From Paraphysomonas bandaiensis (Eukaryota > Chrysophyceae), in assembly GCA_965644295.1 (NCBI GenBank), contig CBFFRP010000420.1, forward strand, positions 1-41,588: a stretch of 41,588 nucleotides of DNA. The letters are read 5' to 3'. Within the stretch, counting starts at the first letter, position 1. Every line of letters starts with the position of its first letter. A model generated the notes under the pieces. It was given only the letters and a program-made list of their open reading frames with translations, did no database searches and had not been told where the DNA came from. The translations under genes and the position numbers were made by a program. Positions 32,136-41,079 of this stretch are shown piece after piece.

Positions 32136-34721
32136 TTAATGTTGATGGACTTGGGGAAAACGTAGCGCAAAGTCGGAATCTATCAGTACCATAGTTGTCG
32201 GATCGAAGTCGCGATGTACAAAACATTTCACATGGTAGTTATCAAATCTGTATGTGGCTTTGGTCATGGGATTCTTGACAGAAATTAGCTTCTTGCTGGT
32301 TTTATGATACCAGTGAGTGAGCATAAATTGCATCACATATGTAACAGTGGGCGAATCTGGTAGTTGTAGGGCATCATACCAGTCATCTCCGAATACTCTG
32401 ATATCTACATACACCTCGTCACCCGGTTGAACCGTAGTTATTGACTGCTTCCTCTTCTCACTGATATATTTGGCGGCCCCATCCGTGGTATAAATAAGAT
32501 GATGTAGATAAGGCTTGCTGCTACAGAATTCCTCATAGGCTATGGAATCAAATAAATCCTGGCTGTAAGGTAGCTCTCTGATATCTCCATCCTTGAAACG
32601 TACTGTAAACAACATTGTTGAACGCCGTTCTCTGTCTCCAGTGTAATATAAAATAGTGTCGATCTCATGCTGATCATGATCTCGCATAGCCATTTTATAG
32701 GCTTGTTCCCTGTCTCCGGGATATAATTTTACATCCCGTACATCTACTTTTGTTACAACTCCGGTCACCAAATGTTTGCAGTCAATATCATTCTTATATT
32801 GCGATATAACCTGAAATGGTCCTAGGTATCTATGAGACATTTTAGGGTAAACCTTGGCCCCTTTGTCAAATAAAACAAAGTCGCCCGGCTGATACTGATT
32901 CTGTCGCTGAGGAGATATGCCTTTACTGAAACGTTTGGCCTTCAACTTATCTTGATATTCTCTCGAACTGCGTTGCAACAGAGCTAGATTATCATTGAGT
33001 TTATGTAGTCTAGCATGGGCTTTCTCTGGTACTTCATCCCTTCCCATATTGTTATACCTCTCACTCTCAGAACCAAATGTTAACTCAAAAGGCGAATACC
33101 CCGTTTCAGATGATACTTCAGAATTCAATACATGTGCCACTGTAGGAATCCAGCTGGGGTCTTCAAATACATCTCGCTTCTCTTCTTTCTCGCTGTAATC
33201 GAATACTAATGCTCTTAAATGCCGCACTACCTCTCCTATGATCCTCTCGCATCCGTTGGCATGTCTATCCGCTATGCTGAATGTGTGTTTGACACCAATA
33301 TATGAGCAAAGTTGGTCAAATAACTGGGATTTTAGATCAGGTCCTTGATCCGATATGATCACATCAGTATGACCAAATTGACTCCAATACTTCCATACAG
33401 TATTAGCAAGATTTATGGCAGTGACTCCCTTCACTGGTTCGAGGAAGACATGTTTTGTAAACAGATTTACCACCACGTTAATATGCGTGTAGCCTTCTTT
33501 ACCGTGGGGTGTAATTTCCACTGCATCGATACCGATGGCACTACGAGCTGAAGGTGGTTTTAAACTGCGAGGTATAGCTATCAAAGCTTCTTGCATTCCG
33601 AGTCGTGTCTTAGCACAGTTGGGACATTTATTGATCATCTCGGTGACTTCTTCAAAAGATATCCTGTGTCCCGGGCATTTCTTATTCAATTTTACCCACG
33701 TGGCATAAGCTCCTTTGTGACCTTGTCTGGCATTATGAACTGCTTGAAAACATTCCTCTTTGGATAAATACAACGGTTCCAACTCTTCTTCCTTGTCATC
33801 CGGATCCATAAAATTGTTAAGATAGATGTCTAAGTTGCCAAACATAGTTTCATCAATGTATTCCTTAATGTCCATATCAGGAAATATACCAGCCAAATGT
33901 TGCAACTTATGTGCTCTGGAGAGCCAATCTGCTAACCAATTTTGAGAACCTGGAATGTGCCGAATCATAAAGTTAAACGATTGCAGGTATATACGCCATC
34001 TCACAATTTTCGGTACTTCAGATGCCTCCATCCACACTAAATTGTTATGATCGGTCTCAATAATAAACTCCTTGCCCACTAAATAATATGCGAGGTTTCT
34101 GACAGCATAATAGGTACCGTAGCCTTCCTGCTCTATCGTAGCCCATCGTTGTGCTTGCGTTGAGAATTTTTTCGATATAAATGCTATTGGTTGTAACTGA
34201 ACAGTACCATCCTCTAAAATTTTCTTCTGTAATAATACTGCTCCTACTCCTAGCTCGCTAGCATCAGTTCTTAGGATCCATTCTAACGAATAGTCGGGAT
34301 AAAATAACTCACAGGCCTCTTGTAGACCCTTTATGAATCTTCGATACTCCTCTTCGTAATCATGCTTCCATGTAGATTTATCCCAGTTGAAAGTTTTCTT
34401 GGTCATGTCCGGAAGATGACCTACCAAGTCAGAATATCTAGGTGTGAACCCTGAGAAGAAAACTCCTTTTCCTAGTAAGCTTCTGGCCGTCTTAGTACTC
34501 GTAGGCATTGGAATGTTAGCCAAAGCTTCCTTCTTATCAGGACTGACCTCATACGATTTGTGTCTGCACACGTAGCCAAAGAAATTCACTTCCCGGAATC
34601 CCAGCCAACTCTTAGGCATCTTGAGTTTTTCATTACGTTCAATACACCGGTCAATTATCATTTCAAACTTTTTGTATGCATCAGCGGGGTCTTCAGCTAA
34701 GATCAACATGTTGTCAAACAT
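32136..34721 (-). pseudogene. pol: Gypsy pol fragment: RT C-terminus, RNase H, integrase (861 aa)
   Basis: The frame opens at MFDNMLILAED, the position of the RT catalytic YxDD box but reading F-D-N. A TGA stop lies five codons upstream in the same frame, so the RT fingers and most of the palm are absent. RT thumb/connection motifs follow (GFREVNFFGYVCRHKSYEVS, SLLGKGVFFSGF). Next is RNase H with WILRTDAS (D~153) and ETDHNN, then integrase with an HHCC zinc region (QGHKGAY ... CPNCAKT) and a DDE core (GIDAVEI ~400, SDQGPD ~457, CERIIGE ~493). The ~250-residue C-terminal extension beyond integrase is unassigned. The frame has no internal stop over 861 codons. It is marked pseudogene because the polymerase is incomplete. 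Confidence 0.85.
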
Positions 34722-35547
34722 GACTATATATATGTCTCAATCACTGAATTCATTGGAATCCGTAACAACTCCGTATTGAGAAACATCACACTCCACTTGC
34801 TTAAATCGAATATATGTTGAAAGATATTCGAATACAACGCTCGACAAAATAGATTATAGGCATATAGGAGGTATACTCACAAGCTCCTTCCTTTAGCGTA
34901 CAAGGTTTTATTACTCGTATCACTTTCTGAATTCCAACCGTATATCCCACCCATCAATGACGAGCAACGTAATTGTTGATAATTCCTGATGAAAATGATG
35001 AATGTTCAAATCACTCTCTCTCACACAGAAAACCGACTACTCTCAGTTTATCCCAGTTTGCAACTCACAACAATAGATAATCCAACTCAGTCAATACAAA
35101 CTGCACAACAGAAGATCCATATGTACGTAACTGACCGTAGATTGAATTATATAAATCGAACAAGTGATGGCAACTCAGAATGATTCATTTTAATGATGTC
35201 ACCAGAACATTCGTACGAGACTGACAAGACTCGCATTTTGATCCGTAACACGTTTGAAACATTTTCAACAAACTCCAGAATCAAATTCCTCTTGTAGCAA
35301 TCATTGAAAGAAACTAAACAGTATGGCAGTACATCATTGAGCCCATTGACCACTCTGATATCAATATTTAAACAGAATTCTCAAAATAACTCTGGAAGAC
35401 TTTCTCAAAATCAAATAACAACAACTGATCCTCAATTTGCAATAATCACTGGCATTGACGATGCATTCTCAATGATCAAAATATTAGATATAAGTATGAT
35501 AAATAATAGCTTCTGGAATATATATACACATTCAAACTTCTCAAAAC
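34722..35547 (-). other. Gypsy interior where RT should be; no RT recognised
   Basis: An 826-bp stretch with stops in all minus-strand frames and no RT motifs. Its size would suit the missing RT fingers/palm. Frames at 35353-35147 and just upstream of 34721 look protein-like but unrelated. A strong splice-donor-like GTGAGTATACC lies on the minus strand near 34883-34873. Confidence 0.5.
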
Positions 35548-35823
35548 TCAATCCAATCTTATATATATTTCGGATGAATCACCAAGCCATTTAGCAGTCT
35601 TCACACCATAATATATACAAAGATTGTATACAACAGTTGTCCTTGAGTCCATATAGCCTTTGATAATATTGTTCTGAGACATGAACTGCACACATTCACT
35701 ACCGACTCCCGTATCTACATTGATCAACGAATCATGAATTACACAATGGACATCCAGCGAAGAAACATCTTTCCTCAATGCTACATTGAAAATGTAACCG
35801 CGTGTAGACACTCCTCTCCTCAA
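35548..35823 (-). CDS. Retropepsin-like aspartic protease fragment of the gypsy element
   Basis: The frame reads VHCVIHDSLINVDTGVGSEC. A beta-strand followed by the DTG catalytic triad and a Ser two residues on is the signature of retroviral-type aspartic proteases. It lies between the Gag-like frame and the pol fragment, the usual place. No ATG opens it (first codon TTG), as expected if it is made by readthrough, frameshift or processing. The frame stops at 35548, leaving about 55 residues after DTG, rather short for a complete retropepsin. Confidence 0.55.
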   Translation of the reverse strand: MRRGVSTRGYIFNVALRKDVSSLDVHCVIHDSLINVDTGVGSECVQFMSQNNIIKGYMDSRTTVVYNLCIYYGVKTAKWLGDSSEIYIRLD

Positions 35824-36086
35824 GCATATAATATAATAATGACTGAATTTTAACTGACATTATATTGAATAAAATATTTACGATATACGATACAACATTT
35901 CCCTCACAAGCATTGAATAACGAATCCTTTGATTTAGAAACTGATGAACCCGTTCGTCACAAACAATACTATCACCTTCTCATCAAAAGAAATGAATTGG
36001 CACCCTGATGGTAACGTGTCTCCAATAACAACAATAATACAACATCAACATCGGGTACGGCCAATCTTCATCCCAATAGGTTCTCT

Positions 36087-37001
36087 TTAAAATTGAAATA
36101 GATTCACCGAAGTGACAAAAGGCGGTCCAGGGCCATGCTCATCGCGCTGTACAAGTTCTTTAAAACACAAGCATGGTTCCTCAAACATCATTTTGGTGTA
36201 AAGAAGATTAACCACTTCAAGATGACTCAACAATGTCAAATGCTTTCCCATAACTCGTCCAGGCATAACCAGAAGATAGCTTAAGGGAGTAACAACAGCC
36301 TTCGATGGCAGGGCTGATTGATGTGTTGACATGACAATTGTGTCACCGTCAATATCGTCGTTGACAGTATGGTTTTCAACTGAAAGCTGATTCACTGAAA
36401 TGACCTTTACAGTCTTAACAACAGAACACCCTGCATCTTTTGAGTCATTTTGTTGAGTAGACTTGGACTTCTCAGAAAGAAATTCTGGATGTCTAAGTTC
36501 TTCAATCAAAGTTTCACCCAGTGGAGTAACCTGAGAATCAATAACCGCAATCAAAGCTTCCTTTTCGGCATATTCCGAATCCTCATTATGAATTTCAGAA
36601 GACTTTTCGGTCATCTCTTTATCCTCAGTACAAACGACAGTTTCTTGTTCCAACATGCACTCCACACTGGTAGAATTTAAATTTTCAATATTAATGTTCA
36701 AGGGCTCTTTTGCAGCACAAACATCTTGTCCTGCAGAAGCATCATTCACTGACTTCGAAACTGCAGCTGGAGAATTTTCAAGGGGTTGTGGAAATGAGTA
36801 CGATCCTTCCAAGACAGCTATTCTTACTCTCAATTCCTTGAGCTCATCGCTGACCTCAGCTACGTCGTGCTTGAGCCCAGCTACGTCATCTTTTACCCCA
36901 GCTACTGTCTCAGTTAGAGTATTTACCATGCCTGTAATTTGCTCTACGAATCCCTGCATTAGACGCTGCAGGTCTGTGGCTTCGTCTTGATTGACATCCA
37001 T
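36087..37001 (-). CDS. Gag-like protein of the gypsy element, 304 aa
   Basis: First long ATG frame after the 5' LTR, 258 bp downstream of it. The N-terminus forms a clear heptad coiled coil (MVNTLTETVAGVKDDVAGLK ... ELKELRVRIAVLEG, residues ~24-66), then an acidic, Ser-rich low-complexity middle. The C-terminal ~70 residues are more hydrophobic (PLSYLLVMPGRVMGK...VNLLYTKMMFEEPCLCFKEL). There is no CCHC zinc knuckle. The Gag identity rests on position and coiled coil, not on a recognised capsid domain. Confidence 0.55.
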   Translation of the reverse strand: MDVNQDEATDLQRLMQGFVEQITGMVNTLTETVAGVKDDVAGLKHDVAEVSDELKELRVRIAVLEGSYSFPQPLENSPAAVSKSVNDASAGQDVCAAKEPLNINIENLNSTSVECMLEQETVVCTEDKEMTEKSSEIHNEDSEYAEKEALIAVIDSQVTPLGETLIEELRHPEFLSEKSKSTQQNDSKDAGCSVVKTVKVISVNQLSVENHTVNDDIDGDTIVMSTHQSALPSKAVVTPLSYLLVMPGRVMGKHLTLLSHLEVVNLLYTKMMFEEPCLCFKELVQRDEHGPGPPFVTSVNLFQF

Positions 37002-37258
37002 TACTGTCTATATGCTAAGACAATTGTATCTTACTATCAGACTAGCTACTGGTGGTTGTCTTTGTCCTATGTGAATGCTAAGCTCTCTGTAACAAATCTA
37101 CTGTCTTGACGTGCTTGTCCGCAGGCACAGTACAAGATGAGATATTGTTGCTTCAAACTTCGCCCCCACAATGGTCAATGACTTCCAATATAAATGATAA
37201 TTATCTAGTACACTACTACGCAATATAAAAGGCCTTATGGGACTAGTAGTAATATTAC
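37002..37258 (-). promoter_or_regulatory. 5' leader of the gypsy element with palindrome beside the LTR
   Basis: The leader between the LTR and the Gag-like frame. A perfect 14-nt palindrome, TAGTAATATTACTA, spans 37247-37260 at the place where a tRNA primer-binding site is expected. No TGG-type tRNA complement follows the LTR end. Confidence 0.55.
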
Positions 37259-38402
37259 TATGCACAAACCAGACTTGCGGGTTTGCTCCCAACAAAATGT
37301 ATAATAAGGTGTGAGTAAACACTTATTATTACTGTTAAATCACCCAACACGGTCAACGATATCCGCTAGATAACGCCGCGCAGTATTCCCTCTAAGAATA
37401 AAGATCGCTGTTAAGACAGTGTCAAGTAACTTAAAACAATGACATGCAAGGAATAACATATAGAATGGTACGCATCTACAGAATGAACCAAGTTCATTTT
37501 ATATCACACACACCACACCGCATGCATTCTTGCATACACCGTGTATACCACACGTATTATGACAATAAAACAAAACTGAATAACAGCGTATGAAACTGAA
37601 TAACTGCGCATAAAACTGAAACTACGCATAAAACTGAAATAAAACCATAGTGATAAAACTGAAAAACAGCTAACTAAAATGAGTAACGTGATACCGTATT
37701 CGCTGATAGTCTACTGCTCTTATCATACTCCCTAAACTCATATAAAACTTATTGCATCTTTACTCTCTCCATATATTCCTCTTTAAGCCACACGCTTGCC
37801 ATAATAGCCACCCACTATGCCTGCTTAGCAGCATCACCATGCATAGCGTCTATAGTATGCTCTTGAATGGTCCTAACTCCTGCTCATCTCCACATCCAGA
37901 GCACCATCATGAAAATGCAGCTCACAGAGGTATTGGGCTGTGTACATCCATAGTTCTGCACTTAACTTGAGACATTTATGTTCAGGATGTACTAGCAACA
38001 TCTGAAGATCCCTTCTTATGCTGTTCTGAGGATGATGCAGAGAGAATTGTGTGTACATCACGTTGATGCTACCTAAGTCTCTCTCCATTGCCCTTATTGC
38101 TTCTACGTCGTAAAACAACAGGTGCAGTCGGCTGGCTTCACGTGTATTGCAAGTAGTAGAGATACTGGGTAACGTGTTTTGAGTGTCGTGATATTAATAA
38201 CTGCCTAGAGTAGCCGCAAGTATGCACTTCAGTGTGAATGGCTTGTTGTAATTCCGTGACTCGTGGCTAGATGTTTGCACTTCCTTCGTAAATAATTATC
38301 TTGTACTGTTTGCTGTCCTTCTTCTGTTGTTGACTCTCTTCTTGTTGTTGAATTCCCTATTTCACTACTACACTTGCTACTATATAAACCCCCAGGGTTA
38401 CA
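37259..38402 (-). repeat. 5' LTR of the gypsy element
   Basis: Four substitutions were seen against the 3' LTR: at ~37299, ~38101, ~38142 and ~38354. In transcription order the LTR begins TGTAACCCTGGGGG, with a TATATAG box ~15 nt in, and ends TTTGTGCATA. Including the final TA gives a 4-bp target duplication, GAAA. Ending at CA gives none. Confidence 0.95.
37873..38118 (-). CDS. Open frame within the gypsy LTR (5' copy)
   Basis: Duplicate of the frame at 31534-31779. In this copy it lies downstream of the LTR TATA-like box and upstream of the Gag-like frame, so it would be on the genomic RNA. Whether it is translated is unknown. Confidence 0.25.
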   Translation of the reverse strand: MFYDVEAIRAMERDLGSINVMYTQFSLHHPQNSIRRDLQMLLVHPEHKCLKLSAELWMYTAQYLCELHFHDGALDVEMSRS

Positions 38403-38802
38403 GAAAGAGAGCAAACTATTTCAGCTTCTCAGTATCATTACAGCACATACTTATACATCACTATACTTTACTGCATTCTCGTACATACTGTCTTCAAGTG
38501 TCACACTGAATATACTAAAATATAATATTATCCATATATATTATTCCAATACTCCCACTCAATGTAGAATGCAGTGATACAAAACAACTATAACTATATC
38601 TAGTCCCATAGAGGTAAAATAGATGTGAAATCTTATAAAGATACATGTATAAAACTAACTGTCAACTAGATAATATACAGTAATGTGTGATTTTCATCCA
38701 CCTTAAACCTTTTCGGGGTCGCTTCTTCTGCTTCTCCTCCACACTGGTTGACACGCTTCTCTTAACCCCGGTAATCGTTCTCTCATGACGGCTTGAAATG
38801 CC

Positions 38803-38818
38803 TTAGGGTTAGGGTTAG
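38803..38818 (+). repeat. Interstitial telomere-like repeat
   Basis: TTAGGGTTAGGGTTAG lies exactly between the truncated copia 5' LTR (ending ~38824) and the surviving internal fragment. It is 2.7 units of the vertebrate-type telomere repeat, which is also used by many protists. Confidence 0.6.
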
Positions 38819-38878
38819 AGTATGTTTTCTTCTAGTGCCACACTGAATATATACTAGAATATGATCCATATTCTAATA

Positions 38879-39156
38879 AGGTGAACATCCCGGATGCTTG
38901 ACTTCAGCAGGTAGCCCAATACCCCTAATGCCCTTGAGTCTTGAGGTGGGCTCGTTCCTGGATGCCTGTTTCATCGTCAAGACTCAAAGGCGTCTACACA
39001 AGAGTGAGACTTATTTGTGTCTCTTTAAGCAATTAGGCTAAATATGAGTGGGCAGAACAATATCTGCTGAATATATATGCCGATCACGTTAATTTCCCGG
39101 AGAAATATTTCCGGGACTTATCCCCCACGAAAAGGTGTGAGTCCGCCTTTGTTGAT
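38879..39156 (+). repeat. Interspersed ~0.5-kb repeat, copy E, right part
   Basis: Continuation of the copy that starts at 30543. It begins in the duplicated AGGTG, then reads AACATCCCGGATGCTTGACT and the later blocks to GAGTCCGCCTTTGTTGAT. The middle block (TTGTGTCTCTTTAAGCAATT) is diverged from copies B-D. Confidence 0.87.
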
Positions 39157-39716
39157 AGAACAAAATGTTCAAAAGCCAATAACTCACACCATTATACTGC
39201 TCCTTAATTTCATTATATGTAACCGAATCCAGCTGAGCTCAGCCGAAAGAGAGTGTTTTAAAATAATTTAGACCCTTAAGTAGAACTCTGCTAATACTAT
39301 TATTAATGAGTAGGAGTAGAATGCACCATTTACTACATAGAAGTCGAATTCAGTGGCCAAAGAACTGTACCAAACAACTTCTAAATTAATTTCGTCAACA
39401 TGTGTTGCAGTGCGTTCTCATCATCACAACCCGATCAACTGACGTAAATCATATATACTCCCGGCTAATACCATTTCAACGTAAATAATTTGAATACAAT
39501 TATATCCTAACGTCAGCGACGCATGCCATCACGACTGTCTGCAACTAATCTACGTTAACCTCACTAGTAGCTTCCATACAACATTACTCCTATCTTGTCA
39601 CTAAGCCCACTCTGCTGCATTTTGCTTCCGTGATGTTGAACTAACGGCAGGGGGAGTTCTCGATAGGAACCATCGACGGACAAAGAATATCTGACGTACA
39701 ATTTAAATATACATAT
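39157..39716. other. Intergenic region, no gene seen
   Basis: AT-rich interval between repeat copy E and the p24 stop codon. It presumably includes the p24 3' UTR. No further feature was recognised. Confidence 0.5.
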
Positions 39717-41029
39717 CTATAATTTTGCAAAAAATACCTGGAATAGTGATGCCACTATAAACACCAAAGTTTCAACAATAGAACCCATAACTACGCCATT
39801 ATGAGTGCTTTTGTTCGTCTCGCTGTTGAGGCTTAGCCGGTTGCGGTCCCTGCGCTGTTGTTTTTGAATGGTCAGGAGGCCATCTCTGATCTTATCAATT
39901 GACTCCCGTAGACGATCATTTATGTCCTCATTCTCGTTTAGAACCATTGCCGTCTTGCTCTCGGTGACCTTGTCATCATCCTCAGTTGCTATACTCCTCA
40001 CATCGATCTATTTAAATATTTAAATAAGAGTACAACCCATCATGTCGACAACACACTGCACCTGCACTCGTCGAGATACAAAGCGCGATCTGCTATTATC
40101 CACGCAGAAAGCATATGTCCCCGGTACCTGTAATTCGTCCAGGAGGTAGGTTAGAAATACAGGCAGGGTGCAGCACGAAACAACTACGTAGCGAGGAGGT
40201 GATACTGTCAGATAGTGATAGATGGTACAGAGAGAGCAATATGTAGAGCAGATGGAACAGCGAAGTTAGAAGGGTGCTATTATATAGACTCATAAGGTGA
40301 CAGTGTGACGAGAGGTGACAGGCGCCAAAACAGCGGTACAGAGACAGTATGAGAGAAAGGTCAGATATAAAGATAACGAGAGGAAGATTTCAGAGATAGC
40401 AGCAGATCTATACATATAAATACACATCGAGATAAAGATATACCGAGAAGTACTCACATCGGGTTCAAACTCTTGAATTAAACTCTGGGACTCGGAATGC
40501 TCCTGCAGCCTGCCACTGATGGTCTCGGTGGCAATAGGCTCGGGAAGAGATCCCTGAGAAAACAGTACGAATAAACAAATCTACACAAATACATACATAC
40601 ATAGATGTGTACAGCATATATATTTATATATACGTCGATATATTTCAATATGAGACCCACCGATAAAACCTGATGAGAGGTGAGAGGGCCGATGATCTGC
40701 ACAGAGGCGATTAGAGAGGACTGTGACATACATGCACACCACCCTCATGAACACACACATACAGAGCTACTCATACAGTCTGCTGCACACACGACACGAG
40801 ACACACACAACACACAGTGGTATCATATGAGTGTATGCACCTGTAGAAGCACATCGATATTAGCGCTCGAAGGGACGAATACTTCCACAGCTCTCGCAGT
40901 GTCTGGGCTGCTGAGGTCCTCGTAGAAACACTCTCTCCCTCCAGGAGGAACAACCACATTCAGACTGTCTCTGGCGCCATAGGAGACCACTGCACCACAT
41001 AGTAATAATACCAGCTTCATACTCCGCAT
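39717..41029 (-). CDS. p24/TMED (EMP24/GOLD) cargo receptor, 225 aa, five exons
   Basis: Exons are 41029-40841, 40696-40661, 40553-40458, 40127-40062 and 40007-39717. All introns are phase 0 (144, 107, 330 and 54 nt), and exon 2 is only 36 nt. A signal peptide (MKLVLLLCGAVVSYG) leads into a GOLD domain with the hallmark PPGGRECFYED and, after intron 3, GTYAFCVDNS; this Cys pair is the family disulfide. A luminal coiled coil follows (RLRESIDKIRDGLLTIQKQQ), then one membrane span (SIVETLVFIVASLF) and a short cytosolic tail QVFFAKL with the FF signal. Such proteins cycle between ER and Golgi in COPII/COPI vesicles. The tail is shorter than usual and lacks KKXX. Splicing was deduced from homology. 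Confidence 0.88.
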
Positions 41030-41064
41030 AGTCACAGAGTGGTGTGATGAGGACTGAGCTCTCT

Positions 41065-41074
41065 ATGTACATGT
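41065..41074. promoter_or_regulatory. ATGTACATGT palindrome upstream of p24
   Basis: It lies 36-45 nt before the p24 start codon, embedded in ATATATACATGTACATAGAG on the minus strand. A shifted form of the same palindrome (CATGTACATG) occurs before DNAI3 (9201) and DDX51 (14709), so it may be a promoter element. With three examples it could still be chance. Confidence 0.3.
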
Positions 41075-41079
41075 ATATA

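Larger units (their letters stand above)
30920..38402 (-). mobile_element. Ty3/gypsy-type LTR retrotransposon, recent but lacking most of RT
   Basis: Long terminal repeats at 30920-32063 and 37259-38402 (1144 bp each) differ at only four sites by eye and have no indels. Transcription runs on the minus strand. Internal order is a Gag-like frame (37001-36087), a protease-like frame (35823-35548), no recognisable RT fingers/palm, then RT thumb-RNase H-integrase (34721-32136). A polypurine tract lies directly upstream of the 3' LTR (32100-32064 on the minus strand, a run of A then GAGAGGGAAAAAGG). The 4-bp sequence GAAA flanks both sides (30916-30919 and 38403-38406). The insertion lies inside the copia 3' LTR. 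Confidence 0.9.
30747..38878 (-). mobile_element. Ty1/copia element remnant, split by a gypsy insertion
   Basis: The plus strand reads TGTTGGAAAATG at 30747 and ends TTCTAATA at 38878, flanked by the 5-bp duplication AGGTG (30742-30746 and 38879-38883). The ends match copia LTR tips. On the minus strand, 38551 downward is the 3' LTR (TATTGGAATAAT...), preceded by a polypurine tract GAGTGGGAG (38560-38552). It continues through 38403 and, after the nested gypsy element, from 30919 to 30747 (LTR total ~317 bp). The 5' LTR at 38878-~38824 keeps only its first ~55 nt. Almost the whole internal coding region is deleted; ~270 bp remain at 38552-38823, and no pol domain is left. Confidence 0.82.

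Noticed and set aside
30922-38402. Gypsy LTR defined as ending in CA with a 5-bp target duplication
   Set aside because: With TG...CA ends the flanking 5-mers do not match. Extending by TA gives a matching GAAA on both sides, so the TA-ended form was preferred, though a 4-base match could be chance.
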